Of a DNA stretch of 64,000 nucleotides, positions 63,185 through 64,000 are shown in pieces. Under the pieces are notes generated by a model. The model had not been told where the DNA came from and made no database searches. It saw nothing but the letters and a program-made list of their open reading frames with translations. How positions within the stretch are numbered: position 1 is the stretch's first letter; every line of letters begins with the position of its first letter. This DNA is from DASRFA01 sp035651755. GTDB taxonomy: Bacteria; Desulfobacterota; Binatia; UBA12015. The translations under genes and the position numbers were made by a program. The stretch spans positions 124,001-188,000 of the forward strand of contig DASRFA010000013.1 of the NCBI GenBank assembly GCA_035651755.1, given 5' to 3'.

Positions 63185-63685
63185 CTAGCATTGTGGGGCC
63201 TCGGTGTGGGACCGCATCCACGTCAGGTTCCACTTGCAGGTGAACTGGTCGCCGTGCTGCCACAGGAGCACCGAGTCACCCGACATCTTGTGAGGGCCGA
63301 CGAAGAGGCCCTTCTTGGTGAAGTTCGTGAAGTCGACCTGAACCATCTCGCTCTTCTCCGGCAGGTCCTTGCTCGTCCCGCACTCGACGAGCGTCGCCGT
63401 GCCCCTCTTCCCGGGAGCGCTCGCATCGAGCACGAGCTGGCCGTTGTACCGTGTCGCGTCGTTGATGAAGTGGAAGTACAGCGCCGAACCGGTCTGGCTC
63501 ACGACGACGATCATGTCCTGCGGAAAGTTGTCGTGGGTGCCGTCGCCGCCGCTGATCCCGGTGCAGGTCCGCTTGCCCTCCCACGTCCCGCTCAGGTCGA
63601 TCGCCTCGGCCCGGGTGACGAACATCGCGCACACGATCGCGAGCGCGACTCCGGTCGCGAGCCCGCGTTCGATCCTTCTCTTCAC
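63185..63685 (-). CDS. exported protein, tandem paralogue 2 (ends in Cys)
   Basis: A 166-residue protein of the same family as its downstream neighbour. A signal peptide (ATGVALAIVCAMFVTRAEA) ends about residue 27; the mature part is IDLSGTWEGKRTCTGISGGD then MIVVVSQTGSALYFHFINDA and it ends FTCKWNLTWMRSHTEAPQC. A GTG start is chosen by alignment with the MKRLLGN start of paralogue 1 and the upstream GAGCAGGACC. The two genes are 59 bases apart and on the same strand, so they are a likely operon produced by duplication. Confidence 0.78.
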   Translation of the reverse strand: MKRRIERGLATGVALAIVCAMFVTRAEAIDLSGTWEGKRTCTGISGGDGTHDNFPQDMIVVVSQTGSALYFHFINDATRYNGQLVLDASAPGKRGTATLVECGTSKDLPEKSEMVQVDFTNFTKKGLFVGPHKMSGDSVLLWQHGDQFTCKWNLTWMRSHTEAPQC

Positions 63686-63883
63686 GGTCCTGCTCACTTT
63701 CTCGACGGGTCGTCCGCCCGGCGGTTGTCGCGCATGGCCTCGCTCCGTGATCGACCGACGCGCGGATGTGGCAGAGCACGAGCTCGTGGCCCTCACCCGC
63801 GACCGGGACGATCGACCGATGCGCGATTCCGCGGTTGGTCGTCTCGGCTTGTTCTCTCCTCTCTGATGTGGCGTTACATTCGA

Positions 63884-63898
63884 CCGAACAACGTTCGG
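63884..63898. promoter_or_regulatory. palindrome CCGAAC-AAC-GTTCGG, possible operator
   Basis: Perfect six-base arms around three bases, in the ~250-base divergent gap between paralogue 2 and the gene beginning at 63938, 40 bases upstream of that ATG. TACATT just upstream (around 63876) could be a -10 box. A TetR-type site is likely in form, but no regulator is adjacent in the window. Confidence 0.4.
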
Positions 63899-63937
63899 CT
63901 GCTGCCGATTCGCGACCGACCGACGAAGGCACGATCC

Positions 63938-64000
63938 ATGCCCGACGACTACAAAGCGCCGCTCCCGAGCCCCACGCCCGACTCGCAGCCGTTCTGGGAA
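63938..64000 (+). CDS. start of a probable DUF35 OB-fold protein (partial)
   Basis: Only 21 codons lie in the window: MPDDYKAPLPSPTPDSQPFW. The pattern P-L-P-x-P-x-P-D-S-x-P-F-W is the typical start of zinc-ribbon plus OB-fold (DUF35) proteins that partner thiolases and acyl-CoA metabolism. The rest lies beyond the right edge, so the identification rests on this motif alone. Confidence 0.45.
   Translation, partial: MPDDYKAPLPSPTPDSQPFWE

Overview
The window is very G+C-rich, densely packed, single-chromosome-type DNA from a Gram-negative bacterium: there are many short or overlapping gene junctions (ATGA, GTGA, TGATG), many GTG starts, RND and ABC exporters, outer-membrane beta-barrels and lipoproteins. 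An F420-type luciferase-like oxidoreductase, an amidohydrolase-2 protein, DUF1302 and DUF1329 proteins, EthD and crotonase proteins together suggest an uncultured deltaproteobacterial-type lineage such as Candidatus Binatota. That placement is inference; no rRNA or tRNA gene is visible to test it.

Layout. 0-8.2 kb: the end of a secreted thaumatin-like protein, a Nudix hydrolase, pdxB, an amidohydrolase, a glycosyltransferase coupled to a tiny cysteine protein, a glycogen-debranching-type enzyme and a UdgX-type uracil-DNA glycosylase. 8.6-12.4 kb: a decaying sugar/polysaccharide cluster. It holds a carbamoyltransferase with an internal TAG, an intact glycosyltransferase-phosphatase fusion, and remnants of a glycosyltransferase, a PIG-L deacetylase and a methyltransferase meeting at a deletion scar. 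12.6-27.9 kb: a HAD-ATPase fusion, a sigma54 activator, an F420-type oxidoreductase, a CBS protein, uvrA and a coupled lipoprotein, an amino-acid permease with pabC and pabB, an HtrA-like pseudoprotease, a sirtuin and a LysM lytic transglycosylase. 28-37.4 kb: an envelope block with a haem-motif beta-barrel, a DUF1302 protein, a four-gene GldA/F/G-like ABC module and a DUF1329 protein, closed by a strong terminator. 38-48.4 kb: Mrp, a C69-type Ntn hydrolase, two small HTH proteins, an ABC-F ATPase, a MacAB-type exporter, and tandem EthD and VOC proteins. 48.4-53.4 kb: a TetR-RND efflux operon with a palindromic operator. 53.4-64 kb: a Nudix protein, crotonase, Gfo/Idh oxidoreductase, YCII, a GH84 lipoprotein, a phosphoesterase, XRE and PadR regulators, apaG, a zinc-knuckle protein, two secreted tandem paralogues and the start of a probable DUF35 gene.

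The most unusual signals are two families of palindromic repeats. Family 1 (about 80-90 bp, four copies at 2.5, 18.3, 21.0 and 57.3 kb) has a hairpin with a constant TTT loop and arms that covary between copies. Three copies lie just after stop codons, and one lies inside uvrA as about 30 in-frame codons. Family 2 is a pair of about 105-bp nested palindromes in opposite orientation at 37.5-37.9 kb, again with compensatory arm changes. Both look like small mobile or RNA-forming elements. The DUF1302-ABC-DUF1329 block is the best candidate for an undescribed envelope transport system.
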